DNA of 64,000 nucleotides, taken from assembly GCA_965224045.1 (NCBI GenBank), contig CBDCYD010000014.1, positions 186,001 through 250,000 of the forward strand. Direction: 5' to 3'. This document shows positions 1 through 9,602 of the stretch, piece by piece. This DNA is from Tectiglobus sp965224045 (GTDB lineage: Bacteria > Pseudomonadota > Alphaproteobacteria > Rhizobiales > Hyphomicrobiaceae). The translations under genes were made by a program, and so were the position numbers. The first letter of the stretch is position 1; every line of letters starts with the position of its first letter. The notes beneath the pieces are model-generated. The model had not been told where the DNA came from and ran no database searches. It saw only the letters and a program-made list of their open reading frames with translations.

Positions 1-1810
1 GATCACCGCGGTTCTGGCCGGCGAACGCGCCAAACGTCACCGGTGTGTAAGGTGGGCGGAACGTCGTGGTGCCGATTTCCGGCACCGGACGGCCAAGTGC
101 TGCGGCAACGATCGAAAGGGCGTTCAGGTTCGACGTCTTGCCCTGGTCGGTCGCCATACCGGTGGTGGTGTAACGTTTGACGTGCTCGATCGATTCGAAG
201 CCTTCGCGCAGGGCGAGCTTGATGTCTTTTTCCGTGACATCGTTCTGGAAATCGACAAAGGCCTTACCTTTGGACTTGCCGTCTGTCGCTGCGCCAGTGG
301 TGGCCGGCACCGCCGGTTTGAAACCGGTGAACGTCGCGCTTGCAGCAAACGTCCGGGCCGACGATTGATCGGATTCAACGCCGGACTGCCAACCGCCGCT
401 GAGGCAGCCCGCGAGATCGAACGTGCCGTTGCAGGCACCGGCGCTATGCTGGGCCTGGGCCGGGTCGCCCGGCAGGAAGGCTGCAATGTCTTCATCGTAG
501 CGCAGGCGCGTGCGCGACTGCGAGGCAAGGTGGACCGAGGGTGTCCAACCGCCGGACATTCCAACGCAGTCGCAGGTGAGCAGCTCTTCGCTTCCCGCCC
601 CCGCCGGGGGCTCGACCGGCGCAATCCTCAACCCTTTGACGCGGGCCCGACCCAGTGCCGCAACGGGCCGGTAGTTGGAACGCACGTTGATACCGGCTTC
701 GTTTGCAGCCGACAATTCTGGGCCTGCGTCGGCGGCTGGCCGGCTATCGACGATCTCGACGGCGATACCGGCTGCGCTGAGATCGAGGGCTGCGCGATAG
801 GCGGATGCACCGTTGGTGACAATCACGGCGTTGCGGCCGGGCGCGACGGCATAGCGGTTCACATAGGTGCGCATCGCTTCAGCAAGCATGATTGCTGGCC
901 GGTCGTTGTTGGCAAACACCAAAGGGCGTTCGTGCGCACCGGTTGCAATGACGACGCGGCCGGCGCGAACCTGCCAGAGGCGTTCACGGGCCAGACCACG
1001 CGTCGGTTCGTGAAGATGATCCGTCAATCGTTCAGTCAGGATCACATGGTTGTGGTTGTGGTATGCGAAGGCCGTGGTCCGCACCAGAAGGCGAACGTTG
1101 GGCCGAGTTGCCAGCTCGGCGATGATCCCGGCCCGCCATGCTTCGGCCGGCTCGCCGTCGATGGTGGAGGAGACGTCGTGCAACAACGAGCCCCCGAATT
1201 CAGGCTGTTCATCGCAAAGAATGACCCTGCGACCGCTCGCACTCGCTGCCAGGGCCGCTGCCAGGCCGGCGGGACCGGCGCCGACGACCAAGACATCGCA
1301 ATGCGCGTGCTGCTGCACGTAGCGGTCGGGGTCCGGCCGGCGCGGTGCCTCGCCGAGGCCGGCGGCGCGACGGATGACGGGCTCATAGACGGACGCCCAG
1401 AACGTGCGTGGCCACATGAACGTCTTATAGTAAAACCCCGCCGTGAGCATCGGTGACAGGTAGTTGTTCACTTCGCCGATGTCGGCCTGGAGGGCGGGCC
1501 AGTGGTTTTGTGATTTCAGGGCCAGACCGTCGAATGCCTCGACGACCGTGGCGCGGTTGTTCGGTTCGCGCCGGTCGCGGCCGCGGTCGACATCGAACAG
1601 CGCATTGGGTTCCTCGGCGCCGGCCGCCAGGATGCCGCGCGGGCGGTGATATTTGAACGAGCGCCCGACCAGGTGCGTGCCGTCGGCGAGCAGGGCAGAC
1701 GCTGCCGTGTCGCCCGCATAGGCTGGAAGCGCGCGATTGTTGAAGCGGATGATGATCGGCTTGTCACGATCGATGCGACCACCTTGGGGCAGACGAAAAG
1801 GCTGGGTCAT
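1..1810 (-). CDS. soxA: Sarcosine oxidase alpha subunit, N-terminal part (cut by window edge)
   Basis: Large subunit of heterotetrameric sarcosine oxidase, which oxidatively demethylates sarcosine to glycine and passes the methyl group to tetrahydrofolate. Reading from ATG at 1810 gives 603 codons with no stop before the window edge, against roughly 1000 in the family, so the C-terminal GcvT-like aminomethyltransferase half lies outside. An N-terminal segment with the family's SFKYHRPRG motif (residues 51-59) is followed by a Rossmann fold with GAGPAG at 177-182 that binds NAD or FAD. Its start codon overlaps the soxD stop in an ATGA junction, so the two are translationally coupled. Whether soxG follows cannot be seen. 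The plus-strand open frames over this region are shadows. Confidence 0.93.
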   Translation of the reverse strand, partial: MTQPFRLPQGGRIDRDKPIIIRFNNRALPAYAGDTAASALLADGTHLVGRSFKYHRPRGILAAGAEEPNALFDVDRGRDRREPNNRATVVEAFDGLALKSQNHWPALQADIGEVNNYLSPMLTAGFYYKTFMWPRTFWASVYEPVIRRAAGLGEAPRRPDPDRYVQQHAHCDVLVVGAGPAGLAAALAASASGRRVILCDEQPEFGGSLLHDVSSTIDGEPAEAWRAGIIAELATRPNVRLLVRTTAFAYHNHNHVILTERLTDHLHEPTRGLARERLWQVRAGRVVIATGAHERPLVFANNDRPAIMLAEAMRTYVNRYAVAPGRNAVIVTNGASAYRAALDLSAAGIAVEIVDSRPAADAGPELSAANEAGINVRSNYRPVAALGRARVKGLRIAPVEPPAGAGSEELLTCDCVGMSGGWTPSVHLASQSRTRLRYDEDIAAFLPGDPAQAQHSAGACNGTFDLAGCLSGGWQSGVESDQSSARTFAASATFTGFKPAVPATTGAATDGKSKGKAFVDFQNDVTEKDIKLALREGFESIEHVKRYTTTGMATDQGKTSNLNALSIVAAALGRPVPEIGTTTFRPPYTPVTFGAFAGQNRGD

Positions 1811-2106
1811 GTGGCCTCTCCATCAGCCTCGGCGAGATCGGGGCGCGGCCGGCCCATTTCGTAAGTCTGAAGGATCCGGTCGCTGACCGAATCGCGCAGC
1901 GCATTGAACCAGCGCTGGCAGCCGTGGAGATGGTTCCAGCGCTCGGCCAAGACGCCCTTGGTATTATCGCGGTAGTACAAGAATTCGGCCCAATCCTGCT
2001 CGGCCATCGCCATCGGATCATCCGGTCGGGCGATGTGGGCCTCGCCACCGCAATGAAACTCCAGTTCCGGGCGTTCGCCGCAATATGGGCACCTGATCAG
2101 CAGCAT
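1807..2106 (-). CDS. soxD: Sarcosine oxidase delta subunit
   Basis: Small zinc-binding subunit of heterotetrameric sarcosine oxidase, 99 residues, the usual size. The N-terminus MLLIRCPYCGERPE is the family signature, with Cys6 and Cys9 as zinc ligands; HGCQRWF near the C-terminus supplies the other pair. An in-frame start 22 codons upstream exists, but the conserved N-terminus begins at ATG 2106. It lies between soxB and soxA and overlaps soxA by 4 bases. Confidence 0.93.
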   Translation of the reverse strand: MLLIRCPYCGERPELEFHCGGEAHIARPDDPMAMAEQDWAEFLYYRDNTKGVLAERWNHLHGCQRWFNALRDSVSDRILQTYEMGRPRPDLAEADGEAT

Positions 2107-2168
2107 TGGTCGGTTCCAAACTGTTCGCTGCGCCGGCACGCGGAAGGACCTGACCGGCGGGGTAATTG

Positions 2169-3419
2169 TCAATGCGCGACCGCGGCGGCGGCGGCCTCGT
2201 CGATCAGGCGGCCGGTGCGGAAGCGTTCGATTGTGAACGGGGCTGCGATTACGTGCGGCTCGTCATTCGCCATCGTCGAGGCGAATACGTGGGCCGAGCC
2301 GGGCGTCGCCTTGAAACCGCCGGTGCCCCAGCCGCAATTCACGTAGAGGCCCGGTACCGATGTTTTCGAGATGATCGGGGAGCGGTCGTAGGTGCAGTCG
2401 ACGATACCGCCCCAGTTGCGCAACATGCGCATGCGGCGAAACTGCGGAAACAGTTCGCAAATCGCTTCCAGTGTGTGGTTGGTGATGTGCAGGCCGCCCT
2501 GCTGGCTGTAAGAGACGTACTGGTCGGTACCGGCGCCGATCACAAGTTCGCCCTTGTCAGACTGAGAGATGTAGGCATGGATTGTGTTCGACATCACGAC
2601 GCAGGGAAACACCGGTTTGACCGGCTCGGAGACCAACGCCTGCAGCGGAAAGCTTTCAAGCGGCATGCGCAGGCCCGCACGCTCCATAACGACGCTGGTG
2701 TGACCGGCCGCAACGACGCCAACCTTGCGGGTCTTGATGGTACCCTTTGTCGTTTCGACCGAGGAGACCGCGCCGGCGGGATCGCGATCGATGCGCAGAA
2801 CTTCGCAGTTCTGGATGATATCGACGCCGAGGCGGTCGGCCGCGCGGGCATAGCCCCAGGCGACGGCATCGTGACGGGCAACGCCGCCGCGCCGCTGGAG
2901 GGCTGCGCCCAGGACCGGATAACGGATCGATCGTGAGATATTGAGGGGCGGACAGTAGGCCTTGGCTTCTTCCGGGCTCAGCCACTCGTTTTCGACACCG
3001 TTCAGGCGATTGGCGTAGACGTGGCGCTTGCCACTCTGGACGTCGTGGATGTTGTGGGCAAGCATCATGACGCCGCGCGGCGAGTACATGACGTTGTAGT
3101 TCAACTCCTGCGACAGCGTCTGCCAGAGCTGCATTGCGTGGTCGTAGATCGCGGCGCTCTCGTCATAAAGATAGTTGGAGCGGATGATGGTGGTGTTGCG
3201 ACCGGTATTGCCGCCGCCGAGCCAGCTCTTCTCGAGAACGGCAATGTTGGTCAGCCCGTGTTCCTTGGCCAGGTAATAGGCCGTGCCGAGGCCATGGCCG
3301 CCGGCGCCGACGATGACGGCATCATAGGCCGGTTTGGGTTCGGCGGCACGCCACTGGCGGGGCCAGTTCTGGTGTCCGGAAAGCGCGTTGCGCGCAATGG
3401 AAAGCGCTGAGAATTTCAT
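2169..3419 (-). CDS. soxB: Sarcosine oxidase beta subunit
   Basis: Catalytic flavoprotein subunit of heterotetrameric sarcosine oxidase. The N-terminus carries the FAD-binding motif GAGGHG (residues 38-43) in a DAO-type fold, and ARHDAV around residue 181 contains the histidine (about His183) that carries covalent FMN in this family. The protein is about 416 residues, as expected. I chose ATG 3419 because the conserved N-terminus (FSALSIARNAL) begins there; two earlier in-frame starts would only add a proline/arginine-rich stretch. It is the first gene of soxB-soxD-soxA, and sarcosine probably comes from choline or glycine betaine breakdown. Confidence 0.93.
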   Translation of the reverse strand: MKFSALSIARNALSGHQNWPRQWRAAEPKPAYDAVIVGAGGHGLGTAYYLAKEHGLTNIAVLEKSWLGGGNTGRNTTIIRSNYLYDESAAIYDHAMQLWQTLSQELNYNVMYSPRGVMMLAHNIHDVQSGKRHVYANRLNGVENEWLSPEEAKAYCPPLNISRSIRYPVLGAALQRRGGVARHDAVAWGYARAADRLGVDIIQNCEVLRIDRDPAGAVSSVETTKGTIKTRKVGVVAAGHTSVVMERAGLRMPLESFPLQALVSEPVKPVFPCVVMSNTIHAYISQSDKGELVIGAGTDQYVSYSQQGGLHITNHTLEAICELFPQFRRMRMLRNWGGIVDCTYDRSPIISKTSVPGLYVNCGWGTGGFKATPGSAHVFASTMANDEPHVIAAPFTIERFRTGRLIDEAAAAAVAH

Positions 3420-3733
3420 GGTCGGCATCAATCCAGGAAGCGGCCGGCGGTTTACGCGCGGCATGGCACGCAGCGAAGGCGGCAGCCCGCCGCCGGCAAA
3501 CGTGCCGCCGCCAGCCGACCATCACTTGTCGCTGTTCGACGCAGACTTTTGCACCAGCGACGGAAAATCGCCAAGAGCCTCGTTTACCAATGTGCAGGCG
3601 CGAACGAAAAGTGACCTAAGGCACAGTCCGCCGCGTAAACGATGTGTTATGAACCCGGAAACCGCCGGGGCAACGTCGGGTGCGAGCCCGGACACGCGAC
3701 CAAGGCGATGATCATGATGGCCGGAGACAAGCA
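3420..3733. promoter_or_regulatory. Divergent intergenic region between the sox operon and the RND efflux operon
   Basis: About 310 bases with no convincing gene, separating the leftward soxB from the rightward RND adaptor, so it must hold both promoters. Short minus-strand frames here are proline/alanine/arginine-rich and resemble no protein. I see no clear operator or riboswitch. A GGAGA ribosome-binding site at 3723-3727 precedes the adaptor start at 3734. Confidence 0.5.
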
Positions 3734-5122
3734 TTGACGCAGCGCGACGCCCGAGAGTTGACCGAGATCGCGCGTGACCAGGCGGTGGTCAGCGACGGTG
3801 CCGGCAATACCGGCGACGTCAACGCACAGACGCGCCCGGACGCGCTCGGAATGCTCGGCAGAATCGGGCGGCTTGCGTTGCAGATCGCACTTCCAGCTGC
3901 CATCGTCGCGCTGGCGTTCGCAGGCTACACCTACCTGAAGTCAACCAAGCCTGCCGCGCAGAAGCGCGCTCTAAAGGAGACCGTTTTCACTGTTCGATCG
4001 ATCCCGATCGACTTTACCTCCCATCAGCCCTACCTGACGCTCTACGGCACGACGGTTGCCGGGCGCGAAGTGGAAATCCGTTCACTGGTCGCAGGCCGTG
4101 TGGTCCGCACGGGCAAACAGCTGCAAGCGGGCGGACGCGTGAGCACCGGCGGCCTGCTGCTCGAAATCGACCCCTTCGACTACCGCGTGGCGATTGCCGA
4201 AACGAAAGCGCAACTCGCCGAAGCAAAGGCGAAACTGGTTGAAATGGAAGCCTCGATCGAGGTCGAGCGGGGCAACCTGAAGTATGCGCGCTCGCAGCTC
4301 GACCTGGCGCAGCGTGATCTCCAGCGCGCCGAGCCGCTGGCGGCCCGCGGTACCGTTTCGAAGCGGACGCTGGATGATCGCAAACTCGTTGCCCTGCAAC
4401 GCCAGCAGGCGGTAACACAGTCGCAGAACAACCTCAAAGTCTGGAGTGCCCGACGCTCGCAGCAAAGTGCGATGATCGACCGCCTCGAAACGCTCCTGCA
4501 GCGTGCGCAGCGCCGGCTCGAAGAGACCAAACTGACGGCGCCCTTCAATGCCTATGTCAGCGACGTCGGGGCACAGGTGGGCCGCATGCTCAGCGTCAAC
4601 GACCGCGTTGCCGTCCTTATCGACCAGGACCGGATCGATGCCCGGTTTTCATTGACGGACGAGCAGTTCGGGCGGATCGCGGGCGGCGAAAAGGGCCTTA
4701 TTGGACGCGCCGTGGAGGTGCGCTGGAACACCGGACGCAAGCCGCTCGTCTATCAGGCCAAGATCGAGCGCATCGATGCGCGCGTGAATGCCGAGAGCGG
4801 CGGCGTGCAGGTTTATGCGCGCATCGGATCACCGACTGTTCCGGTGGCGATCCGGCCGGGCGTTTTCGTCGAGGTGCGGCTGCCGGATGCGACATTCGAA
4901 AAAGTCGCAAAAGTGCCGAGCGAGGCGGTCTACGACGGCAAATCGGTGTTTGTAATCGTCGACGGCCGATTGCAGCGGCGTAGCGTCTCGATCATCGGGA
5001 CCAGCGATACGGATCTGCTCATTGCAGGAAACATCGCGCAGGGTGAACGGATCCTGGCGACGCGATTGTCGCGGCCGGGCGACGGTGTGCGGGTGAAGGA
5101 CCGTGTGTCCAATGATGCTTAG
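3734..5122 (+). CDS. RND efflux periplasmic adaptor (HlyD/AcrA family)
   Basis: Membrane-fusion protein that links an inner-membrane RND pump to an outer-membrane channel. After a hydrophilic N-terminus of about 40 residues comes one membrane segment (IALPAAIVALAFAGYTYL), then a lipoyl/barrel-sandwich half, a long coiled-coil hairpin rich in Ala, Glu, Lys and Arg (about residues 145-265), a second barrel half (LTAPFNAYVSDV) and a beta-barrel domain. I prefer TTG 3734 because GGAGA lies 6 bases upstream; GTG 3680 is open in frame but has no visible site. The gene overlaps the pump gene by a few bases, so the two form an operon. The substrate cannot be inferred. Confidence 0.88.
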   Translation: MTQRDARELTEIARDQAVVSDGAGNTGDVNAQTRPDALGMLGRIGRLALQIALPAAIVALAFAGYTYLKSTKPAAQKRALKETVFTVRSIPIDFTSHQPYLTLYGTTVAGREVEIRSLVAGRVVRTGKQLQAGGRVSTGGLLLEIDPFDYRVAIAETKAQLAEAKAKLVEMEASIEVERGNLKYARSQLDLAQRDLQRAEPLAARGTVSKRTLDDRKLVALQRQQAVTQSQNNLKVWSARRSQQSAMIDRLETLLQRAQRRLEETKLTAPFNAYVSDVGAQVGRMLSVNDRVAVLIDQDRIDARFSLTDEQFGRIAGGEKGLIGRAVEVRWNTGRKPLVYQAKIERIDARVNAESGGVQVYARIGSPTVPVAIRPGVFVEVRLPDATFEKVAKVPSEAVYDGKSVFVIVDGRLQRRSVSIIGTSDTDLLIAGNIAQGERILATRLSRPGDGVRVKDRVSNDA

Positions 5123-8100
5123 GATCTCCGATCGCCGCCAGCCAAACGCACAGCCGCCGGGGACCGATGTGCCCGAGAATCCCGGGCTGATTGCACGATT
5201 TGCGCGGCATGGCACCGCCGCCAACCTATTGATGGCGACGCTGATCCTGATCGGGGTGTTCAGCCTGACCCGGCTCAACCGCCAATTCTTCCCGGATTTC
5301 GAGGTTCCCGTAATCTCGGTGTCGGTGGCCTGGCCGGGGGCAAGCGCCGAAGACGTCGAAGAGGGCGTTCTTGACGTGCTCGAACCTGAACTGCGGTTCA
5401 TCGACGGCGTCGAAAAGGTGCGCTCCTACGCGCGCGAAGGCAGCGCGGCGATTGCGCTTGAGTTCGCGCCGAACGCCGACATGCAAAAGGCCCAATCCGA
5501 CGTCGAACAGGCGGTAGCAACTGTAACGACGCTGCCGGAGAGCGCTGAAACACCGAAAATCACGCGCGCGGCAGTTTTCGACCGTATCGCCAGGATTTCA
5601 CTCACCGGGCCGTTTAGCGAGCAGGTTCTCAAGTCGTACGCCAAAAAGATGCGTGACGGCCTGCTGGCGGCCGGGATCGACAAGGTGGATTTGCGCGGCG
5701 CACGGGACGAGGAAATCTGGATCGAGTTGCGCGAGGCCGAACTGAGACGGCTCAACATCAGCATCCGCGATGTTGCAACCAAAGTTCGCGAAAACACGCA
5801 GGATATGCCTGCCGGAACGCTCGAGGGCGCCAGTGAGCGGCAGCTGCGCGCAAAAAGTGACCGCAAGACCCCGGAAGACGTCGGCGAGATCGAGATCAAA
5901 TCCTCGCCGACTGGGCAAAAAGTCTTTCTCAAGGACATTGCAACGATCAACACGCGGTTCGAGCGCGACGGCAAGATCGGCCTGAGCGGCGGAAAACGCG
6001 CAATCGAACTCGTGGTCATGCGGGCGCTGACGGCCGACACGCTGCGGACCATGGAGGTCATGGAAGCCTATGTGGCCAAGGCACGGCAGGAACTGCCGCG
6101 CTCACTCACGGTCAACGTCTATGACGTCCGCGGCAAGTTCGTCGCCCAGCGCCTCGGCATTCTGGTCTGGAACGGCCTGCAGGGACTGGTTCTCGTACTG
6201 CTGGCGCTGTTCATCTTCCTCAATACCCGCGTGGCGTTCTGGACCGCCGCCGGCATCCCGATCGCGATGTTCGCCACCCTCGGCGTGATGTGGGTGACGG
6301 GCCAAAGCATCAACATGGTCTCGATGTTCGGCCTGATCATGATGCTCGGGATCATCGTCGACGACGCGATCGTAGTCGGCGAGCACACCGCCGCGCTGGA
6401 GGAAGGCGGCATGCCGCGCGGCGCGGCGGCGGAGCAGGGAGCGATGCGCATGTTCGCGCCGGTGACGGCTGCGACATTGACCACCGCGGCCGCGTTCCTG
6501 CCGATCTTCTTCATCGGCGACCGGATGGGCGATATCATGCGCGGGATCCCGCTGGTGGTGCTGGCGGCGTTGGCGGCAAGCCTGGTCGAGTGCTTCCTGA
6601 TCCTGCCCGGCCACCTCAGGCACGGCCGCCCCAATCCGCGGGGCGCGAGCAAGATCCGGCGCGGAATTGACCGCGGTTTCAACTGGTTCCGGGAGCGTGT
6701 TTTCCGGCAACTGGTCGCCGTTGCCTATCGCTGGCGCTACACCAGCATCGCGATCATGGTGGCCAGTTTCATCGTGGCGATCGGAGCGATGGCCGGCGAC
6801 CGGGTGCGGTTCGTGTTCTTTCCGCGGCTCGAATCAGAAAATGCGATCGCCTCGATCTACTTCGCGCCAGGGGTGCCGCGCGACCAACAGGAAAAGGCCG
6901 TCAAGGCTGTTGAAACGGCCCTGTTTGCGGCGGAAAAGCGCTTGCTGGCAGCGCAAACCGGGCGCGGGGCAACTGACGGTGCCGCAAGAAAGGTGAGCGA
7001 CAAACTGGTCGAGGCGACGTTCGCCCTGATTGGCCAGGCGGGCCGGACGAGCGGCAACAACCTCGCGGAGATCAATGCACAGCTCACGGCCAGTGAGGAC
7101 CGGACCGTGCGAACCCGCCTGATCCTGAAAGCATGGCGCAAGGCGCTGCCGGACATCCCCGGCGTCGAACGGATCGCAATCTTCGGTCGGCGCGCCGGAC
7201 CGCCAGGGCGCGATGTCGACGTGCGCCTGCAAAACGGGCCGATCGAGGTCCTCAAGCAGGCTGCCGAAGAACTCAAGCTCAAATTGACGGGCATTGCAGG
7301 GGTCAGTGCGATCGAAGATGACCTGCCTTTCGGCAAGCAAGAGCTGGTGTTTGCACTGACCCCGCGCGGGACCGCGCTCGGGTTCACGGGATCGAGCGTC
7401 GGAACCCAGGTGCGGAATGCGTTCGAAGGCGCGGTCGCGACGCGATTTGCGCGCGGTGACGATGAAATCACCGTGAGGGTTCTGCGCAGACAGGAGATCG
7501 GAGGGCTGGCAGCGCTCTACACAATGTACCTGCGCGCGCCGAGCGGCGCCCGTGTGCCATTGACCGACGTGGTTGAGATCAGTGAGCGGCAGACGTTTTC
7601 GCTGATTCAGCGCCGGGATGGCGTGACGACGGTGGCAGTGACCGCCGACTTGGACAACGAGGTGACAACGACCATCAAGGTGGTCGCGCAACTGGAGCGT
7701 GAGATTATGCCGGCGCTCGCGGAAAAGTACGGCATTTCATATATTTATAGCGGGCGTGAAGAAGAGCGTGGCAAGGCATTCAAGGATCTCAAGGCCGGAG
7801 CCCTGCTGGCACTGGCGCTGATCTACATCATCCTAGGGTGGGTGTTTGCGAGTTACCTCAAGCCGCTCGCGGTGATGGCGATCATCCCGTTCGGCTTTGT
7901 CGGCGCCGTCGCCGGTCACTACGTCATGGGCTACAACCTGACCCTGCCGTCGATGATCGGCCTGTTGGGCCTCAGCGGTATTCTGGTTAACGACTCGATC
8001 GTGCTCGTGTCACGGCTGATCGAGCGCCAGAAAAACGGCGAACTGCTGGAGGCAGCGGCAATCGGGGCGGCGTGCGACCGCCTGCGTGCAGTGTTGCTGA

Positions 8101-8360
8101 CCTCGTTGACCACGATCGGCGGTCTGACGCCGCTGATGTTCGAGACCAGCCGGCAGGCGCAGTTTCTGATCCCGCTCGCGATCACGATCGTGTTCGGTCT
8201 GGCGACGGCGACGGCGATTGTATTGATCCTCGTGCCGTGCCTGGTCGGTGTCGGATCGGACGTCGGGGGGATCGCACGGGCCATCAGACGTCTCTATGTT
8301 CGGGCCCCCGTAGCACCCGACGCGGCGGCAGACGGGCAGCAAATCGTACCGTCGCGGTAA
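5112..8360 (+). CDS. RND efflux pump inner-membrane permease (AcrB/AcrF-like)
   Basis: Proton-driven inner-membrane transporter of the hydrophobe/amphiphile efflux superfamily, about 1080 residues. The first membrane helix is followed by the family motif NRQFFPDFEVP and by AWPGASAEDVEE. The fourth helix carries the proton-relay pair in GIIVDDAIVVGEH. A second half with SGILVNDSIVLVSRLIE shows the internal duplication expected of 12-helix RND pumps. Start is ATG 5112, or GTG 5103 three codons earlier; both overlap the adaptor stop. No outer-membrane channel gene follows, so the pump probably uses a TolC encoded elsewhere. Substrates may be drugs, lipids or metabolites. Confidence 0.9.
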   Translation: MMLRISDRRQPNAQPPGTDVPENPGLIARFARHGTAANLLMATLILIGVFSLTRLNRQFFPDFEVPVISVSVAWPGASAEDVEEGVLDVLEPELRFIDGVEKVRSYAREGSAAIALEFAPNADMQKAQSDVEQAVATVTTLPESAETPKITRAAVFDRIARISLTGPFSEQVLKSYAKKMRDGLLAAGIDKVDLRGARDEEIWIELREAELRRLNISIRDVATKVRENTQDMPAGTLEGASERQLRAKSDRKTPEDVGEIEIKSSPTGQKVFLKDIATINTRFERDGKIGLSGGKRAIELVVMRALTADTLRTMEVMEAYVAKARQELPRSLTVNVYDVRGKFVAQRLGILVWNGLQGLVLVLLALFIFLNTRVAFWTAAGIPIAMFATLGVMWVTGQSINMVSMFGLIMMLGIIVDDAIVVGEHTAALEEGGMPRGAAAEQGAMRMFAPVTAATLTTAAAFLPIFFIGDRMGDIMRGIPLVVLAALAASLVECFLILPGHLRHGRPNPRGASKIRRGIDRGFNWFRERVFRQLVAVAYRWRYTSIAIMVASFIVAIGAMAGDRVRFVFFPRLESENAIASIYFAPGVPRDQQEKAVKAVETALFAAEKRLLAAQTGRGATDGAARKVSDKLVEATFALIGQAGRTSGNNLAEINAQLTASEDRTVRTRLILKAWRKALPDIPGVERIAIFGRRAGPPGRDVDVRLQNGPIEVLKQAAEELKLKLTGIAGVSAIEDDLPFGKQELVFALTPRGTALGFTGSSVGTQVRNAFEGAVATRFARGDDEITVRVLRRQEIGGLAALYTMYLRAPSGARVPLTDVVEISERQTFSLIQRRDGVTTVAVTADLDNEVTTTIKVVAQLEREIMPALAEKYGISYIYSGREEERGKAFKDLKAGALLALALIYIILGWVFASYLKPLAVMAIIPFGFVGAVAGHYVMGYNLTLPSMIGLLGLSGILVNDSIVLVSRLIERQKNGELLEAAAIGAACDRLRAVLLTSLTTIGGLTPLMFETSRQAQFLIPLAITIVFGLATATAIVLILVPCLVGVGSDVGGIARAIRRLYVRAPVAPDAAADGQQIVPSR

Positions 8361-8510
8361 CTGTTTCCCCATTCACCCGGCAATTCGTTGACGTTCTTGA
8401 CTGGACAGGCCCGGGTCGCCGCCGCATCATTGCGAGTCTGAGGCGGTGCCCGCCCTCAATTTCTGCGCGATGGTGCCGATGCGCACCGAACAGGCCAGGG
8501 ACGATTTGGT

Positions 8511-9512
8511 TTGAACGTGACGGACGCCACTGCGGGAATCCACTTCAGACGGTTCGACGATGTCTGCACCATAGCCGTTTTGCTGGTGCCGCAATTCTCG
8601 ATGATGGCCTTCACATCGATGATCGAACCGATGCGCATAGCCAACCGCTGCACCGGTCAAACGCTATTTCGATGGGAAGTGCTGACGGCGGACGGCGGAC
8701 CGGTTCCGGCCTCGAACGGGCTGGAGATCACACCGGATGGCCCATTCGTCGGCGTAAAGCCGATGTCGGGGGCCGTGGTCTGCAGCGGTACCAACGTCTC
8801 CCATTTCGACCACCGGGAACTAATTGCCACACTGCGACGGCTGGCGACGTTCGGAACGGCGATCGGTGCGTTGTGTACCGGCACCTATGTGCTGGCCAAG
8901 GCAGGGCTGTTGAACGGCTATCAGGCGACAGTGCATTGGGAAGACTACCCGAGCCTGGTGTCGGAATACCCGGACCTGGTGATCACGCAGGAGCTGTTCG
9001 AGATCGACCGCAACCGCTTCACGTGTGCCGGCGGCACCGCCGCGATCGACATGATGCTTGCGATCATTACGCGTGATTACGGGCCGGAGATGGCAGCAGA
9101 AATCACCGACATCCTCGTGCACCACCGCAAGCGCGAAAAAAGCGAGCGCCAGCGCATGGATCTCAGAAGCCGGCTTGGCGTCGCGCATCCGAAGCTGCTG
9201 TCCGTCGTCAAGCGGATGGAGGAGACCATCGACAGCCCGGTGAGCTGTGCCGAACTGGCGCGACAGGAGGGGATTTCAACGCGGCAGATGGAGCGGCTGT
9301 TTTCAAAATATCTCGGTCATTCGCCGACGCGCCACTATCTCACGGTGCGCCTGGAGCGGGCCCGGTTTTTACTGCTGCAAACCAGTATGCCGATCCTTTC
9401 GGTGGCGATGGCCTGCGGGTTCGTGTCCGCATCGCACTTTTCAAAGACCTATCACGAGCACTTCCGACGCACGCCCAGCGCCGAACGGCGGGATGCCAAG
9501 CAGAACCTGTAG
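8511..9512 (+). CDS. GlxA-family AraC transcriptional regulator (GbdR-like)
   Basis: Regulator of 333 residues with an N-terminal DJ-1/PfpI (amidase-like) domain (about residues 15-190, with GALCTGTYVLAKAGLL around the nucleophile-elbow cysteine) and a C-terminal AraC double helix-turn-helix (about 230-325; ISTRQMERLFSKYLGHSPTR, then ILSVAMACGF and SHFSKTYHEHFR). This architecture is typical of GbdR, CdhR and ArgR-type regulators of betaine, carnitine and arginine use, which suits a neighbourhood with sarcosine oxidase, although the RND operon lies between. Start is TTG 8511 with AGGGA 9 bases upstream; GTG 8517 is possible. The 150 bases before it hold no gene. Confidence 0.88.
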   Translation: MNVTDATAGIHFRRFDDVCTIAVLLVPQFSMMAFTSMIEPMRIANRCTGQTLFRWEVLTADGGPVPASNGLEITPDGPFVGVKPMSGAVVCSGTNVSHFDHRELIATLRRLATFGTAIGALCTGTYVLAKAGLLNGYQATVHWEDYPSLVSEYPDLVITQELFEIDRNRFTCAGGTAAIDMMLAIITRDYGPEMAAEITDILVHHRKREKSERQRMDLRSRLGVAHPKLLSVVKRMEETIDSPVSCAELARQEGISTRQMERLFSKYLGHSPTRHYLTVRLERARFLLLQTSMPILSVAMACGFVSASHFSKTYHEHFRRTPSAERRDAKQNL

Positions 9513-9602
9513 CGCCAAACCTGCTTGCCGGCCGCAGCACGGCGCTAGACACCATCGCGCCCGTTTGGCTCGCGCATCAGGTTGGTTGCGACGCCTGATG
9601 CC

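Noticed and set aside
182..1456. 424-codon open frame on the plus strand
   Set aside because: It is antisense to soxA, whose minus-strand product is unmistakable; the plus frame has no recognisable domain and arises from GC-rich codon bias.
3600..3733. Riboswitch-like GC-rich leader before the RND adaptor
   Set aside because: Several short GC stems can be drawn but none matches a known aptamer core that I can recognise.
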